A stretch of DNA of 64,000 nucleotides from Heterocephalus glaber (Eukaryota > Chordata > Mammalia > Rodentia > Bathyergidae). Below, piece by piece: positions 63,311 to 64,000 of this stretch. The translations under genes were made by a program, and so were the position numbers. Under the pieces are notes generated by a model, which was not told the DNA's origin, ran no database searches, and worked only from the letters and a program-made list of their open reading frames with translations. The stretch covers positions 676,383 through 740,382 of the forward strand of contig NW_004624865.1 in NCBI RefSeq assembly GCF_000247695.1, given 5' to 3'. Each line of letters opens with the position of its first letter. Positions within the stretch are counted from its first letter, which is position 1.

Positions 63311-63754
63311 GTGACAGCTGGGAGTGGGGGCTGTTCCCCTGTGCGCGGGGTGGACTGCTCTCAGGGGGACCCTGGGGTCTCCCAGGCCACACCACAGGGA
63401 CAAGAAGGCCTATCCGGAAAGCAGTCCGTCCCCGACCTGCTCCCACAGCTGGGTGGGCCTCCCCGGGCTGACTGCAGCACCCTTTTCCCAACTCTCCCTG
63501 GCTGGAAGGGGGTCCGGGCTCAAAGTTGACATCCTCCTGCCTCAGGCAAACTTTTCGGAGCATCCCTGGCAAGGTGGGGCCAGCCCCGGGTTTGCCCTGG
63601 GCTCCTACTTGCCTGTCTCTGTCCCTGCCCTGCTGAAATGTCCCCCTCAAAGGCACCCCAGACTTCCGGGGAGGGTGGAGCAGGCTGGGAAGGGAAAGCA
63701 GTGTCACTATTGGACCCCTGGTGTGCACTGCTGAGGCAGCACAGTCTCTGCTGG
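63311..63754. other. Unique GC-rich sequence
   Basis: Single-copy DNA with overlapping long chance frames, including a 199-codon antisense frame without a recognised domain. Confidence 0.35.
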
Positions 63755-63895
63755 GCTGGGCCCAGGTCCCAGTGCTCACCACTTGCTGGCTGTGTGTCCA
63801 GTTCCTTTTCACCTCCGTGCCTCAGTTTCCCGTTGCTAAAGTGGAGATATAACAGCTCCGAATGCGCTGAGTTGCTGGGAAGGCTGAATGAATGG
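63755..63895 (+). repeat. MIR SINE fragment
   Basis: CTTGCTGGCTGTGTGTCCAG, CCTCAGTTTCCCGTTGCTAA and GGCTGAATGAATGG follow MIR core and 3' order. Confidence 0.85.
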
Positions 63896-64000
63896 TGTCC
63901 TGGATACACGCATGCTGGCATGGGGAAAGGCCGGGCGCTGTTTCCAGCCCTCCCTTCGTCCCACCTGAGGTCACGGAGACTCCAAGTCCCCCAGGCCATG

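Noticed and set aside
1..64000. CRISPR array, operon or bacterial mobile island
   Set aside because: Composition, SINEs, LINEs and LTRs show mammalian nuclear DNA. No evenly spaced direct repeats with unique spacers were seen.

Overview
The window looks like an intergenic or intronic piece of a non-murine rodent nuclear genome. No exon, tRNA, rRNA or bacterial-type gene could be supported. The organism is inferred from its SINEs. There are about 60 copies of 7SL-derived B1-type units, tRNA-derived ID units, and the B1-dID dimer that joins them. In the dimer a B1 left half reads into a linker and a shortened ID half containing GGGCTGGGGATGTAGCTCAG. This combination fits the squirrel, dormouse, mountain beaver and beaver side of the rodent tree. 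I do not see the ID tail typical of ground squirrels (a run ending in ...AAATAAATAAA after CAGCACCAC), so a beaver-like or mountain-beaver-like genome is my weak preference. A run of exactly 100 Ns at 31702-31801 marks a draft assembly.

Layout. 0-12 kb: two mariner-derived elements (857-1381, 8816-9330), an inverted pair of LTR-like repeats (6095-6770), an MLT2-type ERV-L LTR (7085-7790), a MaLR-type LTR (8125-8506), an L1 fragment split by two ID insertions (10640-11375). 12-25 kb: a CpG-rich block (12430-12690), SINE clusters, an old L1 3' part (14800-15720), two more LTR-like repeats, and a conserved-looking non-coding block (22800-23120). 25-33 kb: a mariner fragment with an ID inserted in it, and a GGAT satellite with the assembly gap. 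33-52 kb: GC-rich single-copy DNA with several stretches rich in developmental transcription-factor motifs (34.3, 37.4, 42.0, 44.2, 50.0, 51.4 kb), two mariner copies and SINEs. 52-64 kb: an L1 3' end, a CpG-rich block with an NRF1 core palindrome (54540-54870), another LTR-like repeat and two nearly complete mariner copies.

The most notable system is a family of non-autonomous mariner-derived foldback elements. There are eight clear copies plus one rearranged remnant in 64 kb. Each full copy is about 510-560 bp and is flanked by TA. It has inverted arms of roughly 160-190 bp, far longer than the roughly 30-bp ends usual for mariner. The arms contain the 3' end of the transposase reading frame, so the left arm appears to be an inverted duplicate of the right end. 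Nearly all copies share an in-frame stop and a one-base frameshift, which implies that an already dead master copy was mobilised in trans.

The second theme is a set of non-repetitive stretches carrying clustered SOX, POU, PBX/MEIS and homeodomain-type motifs, as expected for distal enhancers near a developmental gene. I cannot name that gene, and these calls need cross-species alignment.
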